From NCBI GenBank assembly GCA_019217005.1, contig JAHBNG010000007.1:1-64000 (forward strand): a DNA stretch of 64,000 bases, given 5' to 3'. The notes below the pieces were generated by a model that worked only from the letters and a program-made list of their open reading frames with translations, was not told where the DNA came from and ran no database searches. A program made the translations under genes and the position numbers. Source of the stretch: Chloroflexi bacterium TSY (GTDB lineage: Bacteria; Chloroflexota; Anaerolineae; Caldilineales; Caldilineaceae). Shown one piece after another: positions 1 through 9,705 of the stretch. Each line of letters starts with the position of its first letter. Position 1 is the stretch's first letter.

Positions 1-2
1 GC

Positions 3-1046
3 GTTGTCGGTGGTGGAGCGGGCGGTACGCTGAGCATGACGGCGCTGAGCGATTCAGATTGCTTTGACCTTGTTGCGATGGCTGATCTGAATCCGGTTGT
101 CTGCCAAAGGGCACAGGAGCAATTCCCTGGCATTCAAACATTTGCGAGCCATCAAGCGCTTTTTGCATCATGCCCCACTGATATCGTCTGCGTCAGCACC
201 TTCCCACCGTCTCACGAAGAGGTGACAATGGCTGCGCTTCAATTGCCACTCAAGGGGATTCTGGTCGAGAAGCCCCTTGGCCACAGTGCTGCTTCAGGTC
301 GGCGGATTCTGATGGCCATCAAAGAGCGCCAATTGCCAATGGTTGTTCCGCACGGCCTCCTGGTTAGCCCAGCACCGCTCGAGATTATCCGACGTGTTCA
401 ACGAGGTGAAATCGGAGAGCTGAAACTTGTGGAGATTCAGAACACACATTGGGACATCATCAATGCAGGAATTCATTGGCTCAATTTCTTTGTTCGACTC
501 ACCGACAACGAGCCGCTGGCTCACGTCATGGCGCTCTGTGAAGCGAGCACACGCACCTACCGCGATGGCATGCAGGTCGAGACGACGGCTGTTACCTATG
601 CCCAAACCCAAAGTGGTGTCCGTGTCGTCATGAACACGGGGGATTATGTGGACATCAACCAGGCGGGCAAAAACACGCTCTTCCGGATTGTTGGCACTCT
701 GGGTCTGATCGAATTTTGGGGATGGGAAAATGCCTACCGGATCGTAAATGCCGAATTTCCAACTGGTCAAGCGATCGTTCCCGATGATGCGGCAACCACT
801 CGTCACCAACGACACCTGGAAAATATGGCCCACATGATCAAAACAAGCGAGTTGGACTATTCTATTCCCGAAAGTTCACTCCTGGCCTTGGAGATATGCG
901 AAGGGGCATACATTTCCAGCCGCCATCGTTGCAAAGTTACGTTGCCCGTCGATCGATTTATCCCACCAATGGAGCCAGACTGGCATCCTGGTCTCCCGTA
1001 TGATGGGATGGGTGGCGGACGAGATGGACGACAATTGAACGGGTAG
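3..1046 (+). CDS. Gfo/Idh/MocA-family NAD(P)-dependent oxidoreductase, 5' partial
   Basis: The frame is open to the window edge. The residues before the first ATG (position 36) read VVGGGAGGTLSM, a glycine-rich Rossmann dinucleotide-binding loop, so the true start lies upstream of base 1 and the ATG at 36 is internal. The conserved EKPLG motif (about residue 80 counted from position 36) is the family signature, with a lysine that contacts cofactor and substrate. A C-terminal alpha/beta substrate domain follows. The family oxidises or reduces sugars, inositols and related polyols in the cytosol; the substrate cannot be read from the sequence. It ends 150 bp before a convergent STAND gene. The family assignment is firm, the specificity unknown. 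Confidence 0.88.
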   Translation, partial: VVGGGAGGTLSMTALSDSDCFDLVAMADLNPVVCQRAQEQFPGIQTFASHQALFASCPTDIVCVSTFPPSHEEVTMAALQLPLKGILVEKPLGHSAASGRRILMAIKERQLPMVVPHGLLVSPAPLEIIRRVQRGEIGELKLVEIQNTHWDIINAGIHWLNFFVRLTDNEPLAHVMALCEASTRTYRDGMQVETTAVTYAQTQSGVRVVMNTGDYVDINQAGKNTLFRIVGTLGLIEFWGWENAYRIVNAEFPTGQAIVPDDAATTRHQRHLENMAHMIKTSELDYSIPESSLLALEICEGAYISSRHRCKVTLPVDRFIPPMEPDWHPGLPYDGMGGGRDGRQLNG

Positions 1047-1195
1047 AACGTGACTATTTTCACATAATTATAGCTCATTACAGTGTAAATTAAGTAATCG
1101 ATAATTTTCTCTGACTAAAAACATTCAAAAACTTAGTTGACGCTGTACTCATATTCTATCCATTAAAAACTGAACACATACAAACGGGTTCCTTG

Positions 1196-3892
1196 TTACT
1201 TCACTATCGCATCCAACTCTTCCTCGGTCTCAGCGATCTCGTTTTGGATGCCGAGGCGCTGGAAGAGTTGTAGGGCTTTTGTTAGCGCCGTTTGGGCTTC
1301 TTGCTGCATGGTGCGATCCCGATAGATTTTGCCTAATGCGCGTCGGGCATAGGCTTCCACATATGGGTCTTCGTTGCTGTGGGCATAGTGGACCGTCTGG
1401 TGCAAAATCTGTTCGGCTGCGTCGAGATCCTCCTGCGTCTGTTTGACGAGTCCGAGGGTATAGAGTGCGTATGGGTAGATATAGGGTTCTTCTTGGTCTA
1501 ATGCTTCGCGTGCATATTGCTCTGCTTTCTCGACATCATTCATATTGAAGTAAGCTTCTGCTAAATTGGATGCGACAATTGCAATGTGGAATGGATAGTT
1601 CGTGGCCTTATAGAAGGCCAGCGATTTGTGTCCTGTCTCGATCACTTTGTCAAATTGATTCGCGTGCATCAATGTTGCCAGTAGATCGCTGCGAACCATC
1701 TCTAATTGCAGCCGGTCACCCACCTGATCGAAATAGTTCATTGCGTGATCGGCATGTGCAATTGATTGATCAAATTGATGCTGTCGACCATATAGATTTG
1801 ATAGTCGTCGATGCATCTGAGCCATACGGAATTGATCCGCTAACCCCTCTGCGATCGAAAGAGCATTCTGATAGTCAATCGCTGCCTCCCGATAACGTCC
1901 TTCCTCTTCGTGAATCTGACCATTTAACCAATCAGCTTGATATCGAATTTGCTCCACTTCTTTGCGGGCTTCGTTGTGTTCTTTATTTCGCAGATAATGA
2001 TTCCCTGCTTTGCGATGAAGACTGGCCATCATGCCCAACAGACGTGCCGCAATCTTTTGTCCTTCGTTATATGATTCAAGTGCCTTATTTGGATGACCAA
2101 GCATTCGCAAAAAGTCGCCCCGCAGCGAACTTGCTTTGATGCTTAGTTCGCTCTCAGCTGACCAATCTTCTGCTTCGAGAACGGTGAGCCCCCCCTCCAC
2201 GTCCCCTTGGAGTTGGTTCAGTTCTGCTCGGATCAAGCCAAGCGCTTTGCGTTCGGCCGATCCCAAGCGATTGCTGGAGATACCCTGAAAAATCGTCAAC
2301 GCGGCACTTGCTTGACCACGCTGAATCTCCCGCTCTCGATGGGGATACCAGAGTTGCACTGCACGTGCGTCTTTGCCACCTTGCCAATAATGATACGCGG
2401 CTGCTGTATATTCTGCATTTGCATGACGCACTTCGGCAGCTTGAAGATGAAGGACCTCGCGTAATTCTGTTGACAACTCTTGGTAGATCGCTTCTCTAAA
2501 TGAAGGCAATAGAGTGACCCCGCCAGTACCATCCTGTTGGACCAAACGTCGCTGGATGAGACGATTGAAGTCGGAGAGATTGTCGTTCCATGTTGCTTGG
2601 GGCGCTGCGCTCCGGAAAACCGAAAGTTCCTGCAAGATACGACGTTCACCCGGATCCAAACGGCGCCACAAACGGTCAAGCAAAGGGAGCAGCGCTTGTG
2701 ATTGTGGGAAGCTAATCAAGAGATCCTCTATAGAATCACCCATTTGGAGTAAGGCGATACAAAGAACGAGCAGTCGTGGATTGCCGTTTGTTAGTTCGTA
2801 GAGTTGAGTGGCCTGTTGGATCGAAAGATCGATTCCTGCCTCTGTTATCAACTGACGAATCTGTGGCGTGACAAGGCCAGGCAGTTCAAAATAGACATCT
2901 GCCTCAACCGTGGGTCGCTGGCCAATCAACAACATGGGTACGCTACCGCGTAAGCTCTCTATAAAGTCAAGTAGTTGGGCATGAGCAGGCAATATGGCGT
3001 CCATTGTGCCTGTATAGAGCCGATCAAGTTCATCAAAGCAGAGCAGCGGCTGGTATTTGCTGATTTGGGCAAGATCTTCCTGGATCAAACCGAATGCGAG
3101 GTTGAAGTCATCCAACTTCCCTTCCGTGGAGAGAACCATCTGCCACAGATTTGATGCACCGTGACGGGATAAAAAATAAGCCAGTGAAAAGAGCAGGCTC
3201 GACAACTGATCATTGAGCGTTGGACGAATTGTAAACCAGAAGACACTCTGAAATGATCCATGCCGTGCCAATGTCGCTCCAACAGCCGTTTTGCCAACGC
3301 CGCCAGGTCCGTTGAGTGATACAGTTTGTCCATTTTGCAAGGCTTGCGTCGCCTGTTCAAGATAGAGATCGTATCCCACCAGTCGAGCAACAGCGATCGG
3401 CTGCTCAATGCGGAATGTGGGGCGCACGCGATCCAACAAGGCTTCGCCCAGGTGCTTGACAGCAATATCAAAATCGCGGTAGTGCTCTGCTCGTGAACCT
3501 GGGAGATAGTCTTCCGTCTCCCATATATCTGCCAAACGGCGCGGTCGAAGATAGCGACGAAAGACGCGTAGCTCTAGAACCAGAGAAGAGTAGCGACGGC
3601 TGCCCGGTTCAAGGCGAACTTCTGGAATAGCAGCACGCATGTCAATATCCGATTGGGGATAGTGTTCGCCCCACAGTGCCTCTCCGGCAAGTTGAATTTG
3701 TTGCTGTAGCAGTTCGCCTCGCTCACGCTCTGTCGTCACCCCGTTGCTACGAAACGGTACGTGGCCAAGAAAGTAATATGTGGCGAGTGGTGAGGTCTTG
3801 CCCAGCTTTTCAGGCGAGCCAAAAGATTTCAATGCAAGCTTAAGCTGTTTTTCAAAAGCTGTAATCGTAACAGTTCGTTTTCCAACGGACAT
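1196..3892 (-). CDS. STAND-type P-loop ATPase with C-terminal TPR-like repeats
   Basis: A protein of 898 residues. Residues 1-180 are an unassigned N-terminal domain. A Walker A loop GPGGVGKT lies at about 194-202 and a Walker B LLCFDELDRL at about 282-290. The NTPase is followed by a helical region and then, from about residue 560, by a long array of alpha-helical TPR-like repeats rich in A, L, Y and Q. This order (effector or adaptor domain, NTPase switch, repeat sensor) defines STAND regulators, used in bacteria for transcriptional control, signalling or phage defence. I do not recognise the N-terminal domain, so the output is unknown. It is a single gene, convergent with the gene before it, with no obvious operon partner. 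Confidence 0.8.
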   Translation of the reverse strand: MSVGKRTVTITAFEKQLKLALKSFGSPEKLGKTSPLATYYFLGHVPFRSNGVTTERERGELLQQQIQLAGEALWGEHYPQSDIDMRAAIPEVRLEPGSRRYSSLVLELRVFRRYLRPRRLADIWETEDYLPGSRAEHYRDFDIAVKHLGEALLDRVRPTFRIEQPIAVARLVGYDLYLEQATQALQNGQTVSLNGPGGVGKTAVGATLARHGSFQSVFWFTIRPTLNDQLSSLLFSLAYFLSRHGASNLWQMVLSTEGKLDDFNLAFGLIQEDLAQISKYQPLLCFDELDRLYTGTMDAILPAHAQLLDFIESLRGSVPMLLIGQRPTVEADVYFELPGLVTPQIRQLITEAGIDLSIQQATQLYELTNGNPRLLVLCIALLQMGDSIEDLLISFPQSQALLPLLDRLWRRLDPGERRILQELSVFRSAAPQATWNDNLSDFNRLIQRRLVQQDGTGGVTLLPSFREAIYQELSTELREVLHLQAAEVRHANAEYTAAAYHYWQGGKDARAVQLWYPHREREIQRGQASAALTIFQGISSNRLGSAERKALGLIRAELNQLQGDVEGGLTVLEAEDWSAESELSIKASSLRGDFLRMLGHPNKALESYNEGQKIAARLLGMMASLHRKAGNHYLRNKEHNEARKEVEQIRYQADWLNGQIHEEEGRYREAAIDYQNALSIAEGLADQFRMAQMHRRLSNLYGRQHQFDQSIAHADHAMNYFDQVGDRLQLEMVRSDLLATLMHANQFDKVIETGHKSLAFYKATNYPFHIAIVASNLAEAYFNMNDVEKAEQYAREALDQEEPYIYPYALYTLGLVKQTQEDLDAAEQILHQTVHYAHSNEDPYVEAYARRALGKIYRDRTMQQEAQTALTKALQLFQRLGIQNEIAETEEELDAIVK

Positions 3893-3970
3893 TAAATGGA
3901 ACCTTTTTCGTTGCTCAGTATATACCGCACTAGCTCATAAACTTGAAAAAAGCTTTCAGCGCAGAGCGGG

Positions 3971-4294
3971 TTGGAAACCAGTGTGCCTTTCGATGCGTCT
4001 GATTGGAATGTGATCTGGTCCGGTGATGACACAGAGGTTTTCTGGGAATATGCTGATTTGAGTGGATGGGCGCACTTCTTTACCAATCATGAACTGAGAA
4101 CCCTAGAGGGTGGAGCACTCCATTGGCACAATGGTCAGGTGTTAACTGGACCGGCCGCTCCGTTGGATCATTTCGCAGTTGATAGCTCAGCCACGACAGT
4201 TTTTATTGGCTACAATCCAGATACGAATACATACTTAGATGCTCGCGTCAAAGCGATCGGTGCCGATCCGCCAGCCTATAGCCCCGATCCCTGA
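3971..4294 (+). CDS. Short hypothetical protein, possibly a gene remnant
   Basis: The frame is open only from 3947 and the best start is a TTG at 3971 with no convincing ribosome site. The 107 residues are rich in Trp, Asp and His and resemble no family I know. A second short frame (4239-4472) overlaps its end. The two together may be the debris of a longer gene, since neither has a clear start. Confidence that it is expressed is low. Confidence 0.25.
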   Translation: METSVPFDASDWNVIWSGDDTEVFWEYADLSGWAHFFTNHELRTLEGGALHWHNGQVLTGPAAPLDHFAVDSSATTVFIGYNPDTNTYLDARVKAIGADPPAYSPDP

Positions 4295-4437
4295 CCGAGA
4301 TAGGCTAGTCCTCGAAATACTCGACGATCAGCGATACCTGGCAACTGGAAAACTGCCGGTCGTCGAGTCTGTTTCCGAATTCAATGAACGATTAATGACT
4401 CTTCAGGAACTTAGGGGGCTGACAAAGAAGCACCACC

Positions 4438-4503
4438 AACTTTGCGGAAGAGATCCAGAACAGCCTCGTTGACGAACTCATCTCTGACCTCTTCCGCAAA
4501 GTT
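4438..4503. repeat. Long-stem inverted repeat between the remnant and hypE
   Basis: AACTTTGCGGAAGAG (4438-4452) is matched perfectly by its reverse complement at 4489-4503 with a 36-nt loop. It has no T-tract typical of a terminator. The next 130 bp (about 4545-4635) hold a low-complexity stretch repeating 'acacggatt' and 'aaatctgtgt' units, of the type often found as dispersed intergenic repeats. No gene is visible between 4504 and 4690. Confidence 0.6.
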
Positions 4504-4690
4504 CAACCCCCTCTATTCCGATAGAACCCGATTAATATAGACATTATAGGGATTGAAAAGTAGGACACGGATTTTCAGGATAAACACGGATTCTATCAGA
4601 GTAAATCCGTGAAATCTGTGTTCATCTGTGTCCCATATTCTGAATCCTTATAATCTCTTATGTACAAGTAAACCCCTCAGGACTACTCCT

Positions 4691-5749
4691 ATGGCGCAAG
4701 CATTCAATCTCAACAGCTGGACATGTCCCATCCCCCTGCGCGATCACCCCAACATTGTCATGGGACACGGCGGTGGCGGCAAATTGTCAGCAGAACTGGT
4801 CGAACACCTCTTTCTGCCTGCATTTCAGAATGATGCGCTGGCCACACTGGGTGATTCCTCTGTACTGGAGATCGGCGATCAGCGGCTCGCCTTTTCGACC
4901 GATTCCTATGTGGTGCAACCCCTCTTTTTTCCGGACGGGAATATTGGTGATCTGGCCGTCAACGGCACAGTTAATGATCTTGCCATGAGCGGTGCGCAAC
5001 CGCTCTATTTGAGCACGGGATTTATTCTCGAGGAAGGTGTTTCACTGGAAATGGTGGCTGCGGTGGCGCAAGCGATGGGCGAGGCTGCCCAACGCGCGGG
5101 CGTTACGCTCGCGACAGGAGACACCAAAGTCGTAGACAAAGGGCACGGTGACGGCATTTATATCAACACCAGCGGTCTCGGCATCGTGCCTTCCGGGGTA
5201 GAGATTGGTCCACACTGTGCTTGTCCAGGTGACGTTGTCATCGTCAGCGGCGAGATTGGCTTGCACAGCATGGCCATCATGAGCGTGCGTGAAGGGTTGA
5301 CATTCGATTCGGCGATCGAGAGCGATACTGCGCCCTTGCATGACCTTGTGGCCGCGATGCTTGACAGCACACCAGAGATTAACGTTCTGCGCGATCCAAC
5401 GCGTGGTGGTGTTGCCTCTACGCTCAATGAAATTGCGCAATCATCCCAAGTCAGCATTGTTATCAACGAACGTTCCCTGCCTGTATCGTCATCGGTCCAT
5501 TCGGCGTGCGAAATTTTGGGCATGGATCCGCTCTATGTTGCCAACGAAGGAAAGTTGATTGCCATTGTCCCTGCACCCGTGGCGGATGACTTACTGGCAC
5601 AAATGCAACAGCACCCCCTCGGCGTAGAGTCCACAATCATCGGCGAAGTGACCGACCAACATCCAGGCATGGTCGTCGCCAAAACGGGCATCGGCGGGAC
5701 GCGAGTCGTCGATATGCTGATTGGGGAGCAATTGCCGCGGATATGCTGA
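4691..5749 (+). CDS. hypE: HypE, hydrogenase maturation (carbamoyl dehydratase)
   Basis: HypE dehydrates the thiocarboxamide made by HypF on its own C-terminal cysteine to a thiocyanate, the source of the CN ligands of [NiFe]-hydrogenase. The protein has the family's glycine-rich N-terminus (GHGGGGKLS), the AIR-synthase-type ATP-binding fold (FSTDSYVVQPLFFPDGNIGDLAVNG region, RDPTRGGVA) and ends exactly in the diagnostic PRIC, so the acceptor cysteine is present. ATG 4691 is chosen because AGGA lies 8 nt upstream and the family begins near here; a longer frame to 4628 exists. No other hyp or hydrogenase gene is within the window, so the gene is solitary here. An ISAzo13-like IS begins 49 bp downstream. 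Confidence 0.93.
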   Translation: MAQAFNLNSWTCPIPLRDHPNIVMGHGGGGKLSAELVEHLFLPAFQNDALATLGDSSVLEIGDQRLAFSTDSYVVQPLFFPDGNIGDLAVNGTVNDLAMSGAQPLYLSTGFILEEGVSLEMVAAVAQAMGEAAQRAGVTLATGDTKVVDKGHGDGIYINTSGLGIVPSGVEIGPHCACPGDVVIVSGEIGLHSMAIMSVREGLTFDSAIESDTAPLHDLVAAMLDSTPEINVLRDPTRGGVASTLNEIAQSSQVSIVINERSLPVSSSVHSACEILGMDPLYVANEGKLIAIVPAPVADDLLAQMQQHPLGVESTIIGEVTDQHPGMVVAKTGIGGTRVVDMLIGEQLPRIC

Positions 5750-5870
5750 TTGGTATATCGATGAGTTATTGAGTCCCGATCGGATAAACACTAAGACCAA
5801 GACCACTTAAATAACGTGGAGCCAGCATTCTCTAATGCGGCGACGACTCGACGAAGACCGGCGTTAGAGA

Positions 5871-6003
5871 TTACACGCAGTAGGATTTCTCAGAGGTAGA
5901 GCGTTCAAATGGCGAAAAAAGACGCAGTAGAGAATCTCGGACCATTTGGCCCGCTCGAGTCTGTTTTGACTGAGAAATGCAGGATTATGTCTACTGCGTG
6001 TAA
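5871..6003. repeat. Inverted repeat inside the IS non-coding end
   Basis: TTACACGCAGTAG (5871-5883) is the exact complement of CTACTGCGTGTAA (5991-6003). The two arms enclose about 107 bp without a gene. It may be a small palindromic element carried as a passenger in the ISAzo13-like IS, or part of the IS end itself. Confidence 0.5.
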
Positions 6004-6062
6004 AAGAGAATGCCTTCTCCGCATGGTTTATGGTCTTATTTAAGGCTAAACCAAAAAAATAA

Positions 6063-7278
6063 TTATACGCGAACGAGAGAATGGAGAGGGGGAATAAGGA
6101 CAAACCATTTTTCTAAACCAGGTAAACGTTGGAAGCGTTGTGCCAAACGGTCCATCTCTTTCTGAGTGAGTTTGACGCCGGTCTCATAAAGAGTGGAATT
6201 CAGGTGAACGAAGGGTTGTAGTTGGTTAAAGCGAAAAGAACGGGCAAAATTGAGAACGGTCTCAAGAGAATCGAGAAGAGAACCGTTCCAGTGTTTTTCA
6301 AGATGGCCCCAAACCCGTTCGATGGGGTTGTATTTACTGTGATAAGGAGGGTAGCAGGCGAGCTGAATAGAGAGACGATAGTGCTCAACAAACTGAGTGA
6401 GACGATACATAAACTGAGTCCGACGGGTATGATTTTCGGGACCATTGTCCTGATTGATCACGAGGGTCTTGACGTGAGGAAAGTGTTCACGTACGCTTTC
6501 CCAAAAATCAATCAGGCAGTCGACAATACAGTCACTCGTCACTTTCGACTGAGTCAAGTAAAGAAAGAGTTCCTTGGTTGAAGGGAGGTAAATGCCAAAA
6601 GGAGTGACTTTCTCGGTCTTCTTATCTTGAAAGTCATGATCGAGCGCTTTGACAACCACTCGACTTATCCCTTCTCTCGAGAAACGGTCAAGTAAAATCG
6701 TCGCTTTGGCATCCCAAGAGAGGCGCAGAACCGTCTCGTCTGCATCCGCTTCTTGATTGATCTGATGAATTCTATCAAAGATCGCATCGGTCTCTGGGAT
6801 CTTTTTCACTGGTTGACTTTTTTTGACCCGGTTTGAGCCATAGCCTAACTCATTGAGCTTCAAGCGGATGGCCTCTTCGCCAGGCAATTCCTCATCTGTG
6901 TATCCTTTCTGCTCGATGAGCTGGGTACGCATTTCGGCGGCGGTTAGTCGAGTGTACAATTGGGGGGGTCGAAAGGTGGGATCGGTCTGGCTGAATTGAT
7001 CGGCGATTTCAACCATATCGGCCAGTAAAGTGGGGATATGGTCTTCGGCTTTTGCGACCACGTCGGTGGCTTTGGTCGACATAACAGAAGCCGCCTTCTA
7101 GTTCTTCCAGGGCTTTGGCTATCGTCGCCCGATTCCAGCCCAACTCTCGTTCTGCTTTCGTCGGACTCCCTTCGCATATCGTTTTGACCGTTTGGGCCAT
7201 GAAGTGCCTTCTTTCGTATCCACTTAACATGGCCTTCGTCTCTTTCAAGACTTCAACCATTTCTGGCGAGATTGTCAT
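6063..7278 (-). pseudogene. ISAzo13-family DDE transposase, frameshifted
   Basis: Two minus-strand frames make up one protein of about 405 residues. The N-terminal part (7278 down to about 7085) begins with an ATG preceded by AGGAG and contains a helix-turn-helix-like segment (TKAERELGWNRATIAKALEEL). The rest (from about 7082 to 6063) carries the DDE core, including NQDNGPENHTRRTQF and the conserved YHSKYNPIERVWGHLE near the C-terminus. The frames meet in the sequence around cgcaaaagcc (about 7060-7078 on the + strand). There one base must be skipped to join GRK to AEDHIPTLL. A disabling indel is the simplest reading; programmed frameshifting is possible but this family is usually encoded in one frame. 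Confidence 0.8.
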
Positions 7279-7365
7279 TTTTGCTCCTTTTGGAGAGCTA
7301 GTTTAACACCTTCTCGCGTATATTTTATTTTTTGGATTGGCCTTAGTGGTCTTGACACTAAGACA

Positions 7366-9471
7366 TTATTCAACGACGAAATATTGTTCGGCCAAATAAG
7401 GTGTCATAACTCGAGCACCCCAAACACCATCTGCACCTGGTGCATTCCGCAGCCGATTCGAAGTGATAAAGACGCGCGGTGGCGCTGAAACCGTGCCGAT
7501 GAAATAGAGATTTTCGACATTGAGACGCTGGATTTCGTTGGCGATACTCACGTAGTCGTCGGTACCATAGGGTGTGTCGAGCCATTGCTCGACCAACTCA
7601 TAGATTCGTTTGACATCCTCTGGTGGTTCGATTCCTTCGACACCCTCGGTGTCTAACCAGACACGCCACGGATAAGCAGAACCTGGGCAGCAGCCAGTAC
7701 CACCCCAGTGCCAAGGTGGCATCAGGCGAATCGGATAGCGAGAGCGTGCAACTGCTTCCGTACCACCAGCACCACTCGTATTAGTCATCTCTATCTCGTT
7801 GGCAACAAATCGGGTTTGCAATGTATCTTCGGGGACGAATTTGTGTTCAATGTCGACGCCAATTTCTTTCCAATAGAGCTTGACGAGATCCAACAAATCT
7901 TCCGTATAGGCAAGCCATTCCGTTTCCCATTCGAAAATGAAACTGAGTGGCTCTCCACCGGGCGTCAAGCGCGTGCCTTGGGCTTCATCCCACTCAAGAC
8001 CCATCTCATCCAGCAACGCGTTGGCTCTCTCGAGATCATAATCAGCAAAATGAGTGCCCATCCATTCTTCATAACCGGGCCAAACAGGTGACGTTGGACC
8101 CGTGAAAGGCTTTGTAAGGCCTAAGAAGATGTTCTCGCTGATTTCCGCGCGGTTGATTGCAAGAGACAGAGCCTGTCGGAAGCGCAGGTCATTGAAGATC
8201 TCCCGTAATTCCTCGTTCGCGACCGTGTAGTTCGGCATGAGCGCCATGGCGTTTGATGACGCTGCATTGAGCCAAGTGTGAACAGTGTAGTTCCCATCCG
8301 CTTCATTGCGCTTCAAAACAGGAAAGTCGCTAATTGTCAGACCGGATTCGTTGATATCAAGCTCACCCGCCATGGATTTTACAGGTCCAGTGGTCTTGAC
8401 ATTCTCGGTCATGATCACAAGCAGCGAATCCGCATAAGGGAGTTGGTTACCGACTGTATCAACACGCCAGTAGTAGGGATTGCGCTCCCAAAGAACGGAA
8501 TCGGCACCAATATCGGCAATCACCCAGGGGTTGATTGTGGGTGCCAAGGGATCTCGGTCATAATAGTCATCATTGAGACCAGCATGAAATTGGAGAGCCT
8601 GCTGCCAAGATTCATACCCCTCTTCCTCGGCGAGTGCCTCCGCACCATCACTATATTCGGGCATATATTGCTTCAGAAAATGGGCTGGCGAGAAGGGTCT
8701 GCTCCCCGCAAAGACCTCGGTTGCTCGGTGGTAGGGAATCGAGAAGGTAAATTCGACGGTATAATCATCGATGACATTGAGTCCCATCAATTCACCACCG
8801 GGCTTCCAGTCTTCCCGAATATTGGGATTCAAGTCTTCATCTTGCAGCAATTCGTACCAGAAAACAACGTCTTCAGATGTGAGGCCATCACCGTCGGACC
8901 ACTTCAAACCTTCGCGAAGATAGATCGTGATGCTCATGCCATCTTCAGCTTGTTCTACAGCCTTGGCCGCATTCGGGAAGAAGCCGGTGTACGCAGGATC
9001 ATTGACCAACAACCCCATCTGTGAATTCTCAGTAAATTGGGAGTACGCACCAGCACCCTCGAAGAAGCCGATCAGATTGATTGGACCACTATATGTTCCG
9101 ATTTCATCTCGCGGTCGCAAGACACCAACATCAACGGGGAGGCGCTCCTCAACTGCTGGAAGATCACCGCTTTCGACGAGGGCCGCCAAGATAGGTGATT
9201 CACCAAAGCTGTCGATCGTGTTGCCCGTAGCAGCTTCATAGTCTGCTATTGTGGCAAAGAGATGATTGACATAAGGTTCATGTTCTTCGGATTCATCGCT
9301 GGCCATGGACTCATCATCTGAGTCAGCGTCGGATGATTCACTTGCGTCCGCGGCTGATTCGCTCGTATCGGCATCGTCCGACACAACCGGTGCGGGAGCT
9401 GCACCGCCACAAGCTGCAAGCACCAAAGAAAACAGCAGGCAGCATATGGCTAGAAAATTCACTCGCTTCAT
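7366..9471 (-). CDS. Peptide/oligopeptide ABC transporter substrate-binding lipoprotein
   Basis: A protein of 701 residues of the family-5 extracellular solute-binding type (DppA/OppA-like). The N-terminus is a lipoprotein signal peptide with a lipobox (SLVLAAC), then an acidic, Ser/Asp/Glu-rich linker of about 45 residues typical of lipid-anchored receptors. The mature part has the family motifs ITIYLREGLKWSDGDGLTSEDVVFW and FNDLRFRQALSLAINR. It would deliver peptides to a membrane permease; the ATPases encoded upstream (10308-12372) are the probable partners, but no permease gene is visible. The stop codon is 2 bp from the decamer flanking the ISAzo13-like IS. The start ATG follows an AGGAG at a normal distance. 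Confidence 0.92.
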   Translation of the reverse strand: MKRVNFLAICCLLFSLVLAACGGAAPAPVVSDDADTSESAADASESSDADSDDESMASDESEEHEPYVNHLFATIADYEAATGNTIDSFGESPILAALVESGDLPAVEERLPVDVGVLRPRDEIGTYSGPINLIGFFEGAGAYSQFTENSQMGLLVNDPAYTGFFPNAAKAVEQAEDGMSITIYLREGLKWSDGDGLTSEDVVFWYELLQDEDLNPNIREDWKPGGELMGLNVIDDYTVEFTFSIPYHRATEVFAGSRPFSPAHFLKQYMPEYSDGAEALAEEEGYESWQQALQFHAGLNDDYYDRDPLAPTINPWVIADIGADSVLWERNPYYWRVDTVGNQLPYADSLLVIMTENVKTTGPVKSMAGELDINESGLTISDFPVLKRNEADGNYTVHTWLNAASSNAMALMPNYTVANEELREIFNDLRFRQALSLAINRAEISENIFLGLTKPFTGPTSPVWPGYEEWMGTHFADYDLERANALLDEMGLEWDEAQGTRLTPGGEPLSFIFEWETEWLAYTEDLLDLVKLYWKEIGVDIEHKFVPEDTLQTRFVANEIEMTNTSGAGGTEAVARSRYPIRLMPPWHWGGTGCCPGSAYPWRVWLDTEGVEGIEPPEDVKRIYELVEQWLDTPYGTDDYVSIANEIQRLNVENLYFIGTVSAPPRVFITSNRLRNAPGADGVWGARVMTPYLAEQYFVVE

Positions 9472-9705
9472 AAGTTTTCTCCTTAAAAGACTTTTTTCTT
9501 GGATCGAATATATCTATTTAGCTATCCACAGCTTGCGATAGTTGGGCTATCAGCTACTAGCCAATGGCTGATAGCCAAATAGTGACTATTCAAATGAGTA
9601 AATACTCATGGGGTCGAATTCTTCTATACTTTGCATGAGAACCGGAGTTTACTTCTCTGGTAGAGCCATGGAAAACTCCGATTTTCATCACAACCGCAGT
9701 ATAAC

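Larger units (their letters stand above)
5798..7354 (-). mobile_element. ISAzo13-like insertion sequence
   Basis: The ends are short inverted repeats: CAAGACCACT at 5798-5807 and its complement at 7345-7354. Both ends are directly abutted by the same decamer ACACTAAGAC (5788-5797 and 7355-7364), which reads as a target duplication, although 10 bp is longer than I would expect. The element is 1,557 bp, with its transposase on the minus strand and a 250-bp non-coding left part. It lies only 2 bp outside the stop codon of the neighbouring peptide-binding protein gene. Confidence 0.75.

Noticed and set aside
8278..9024. A 248-codon plus-strand frame opposite the peptide-binding protein gene
   Set aside because: It is antisense to a clear lipoprotein gene, has no ribosome site and no plausible protein features.
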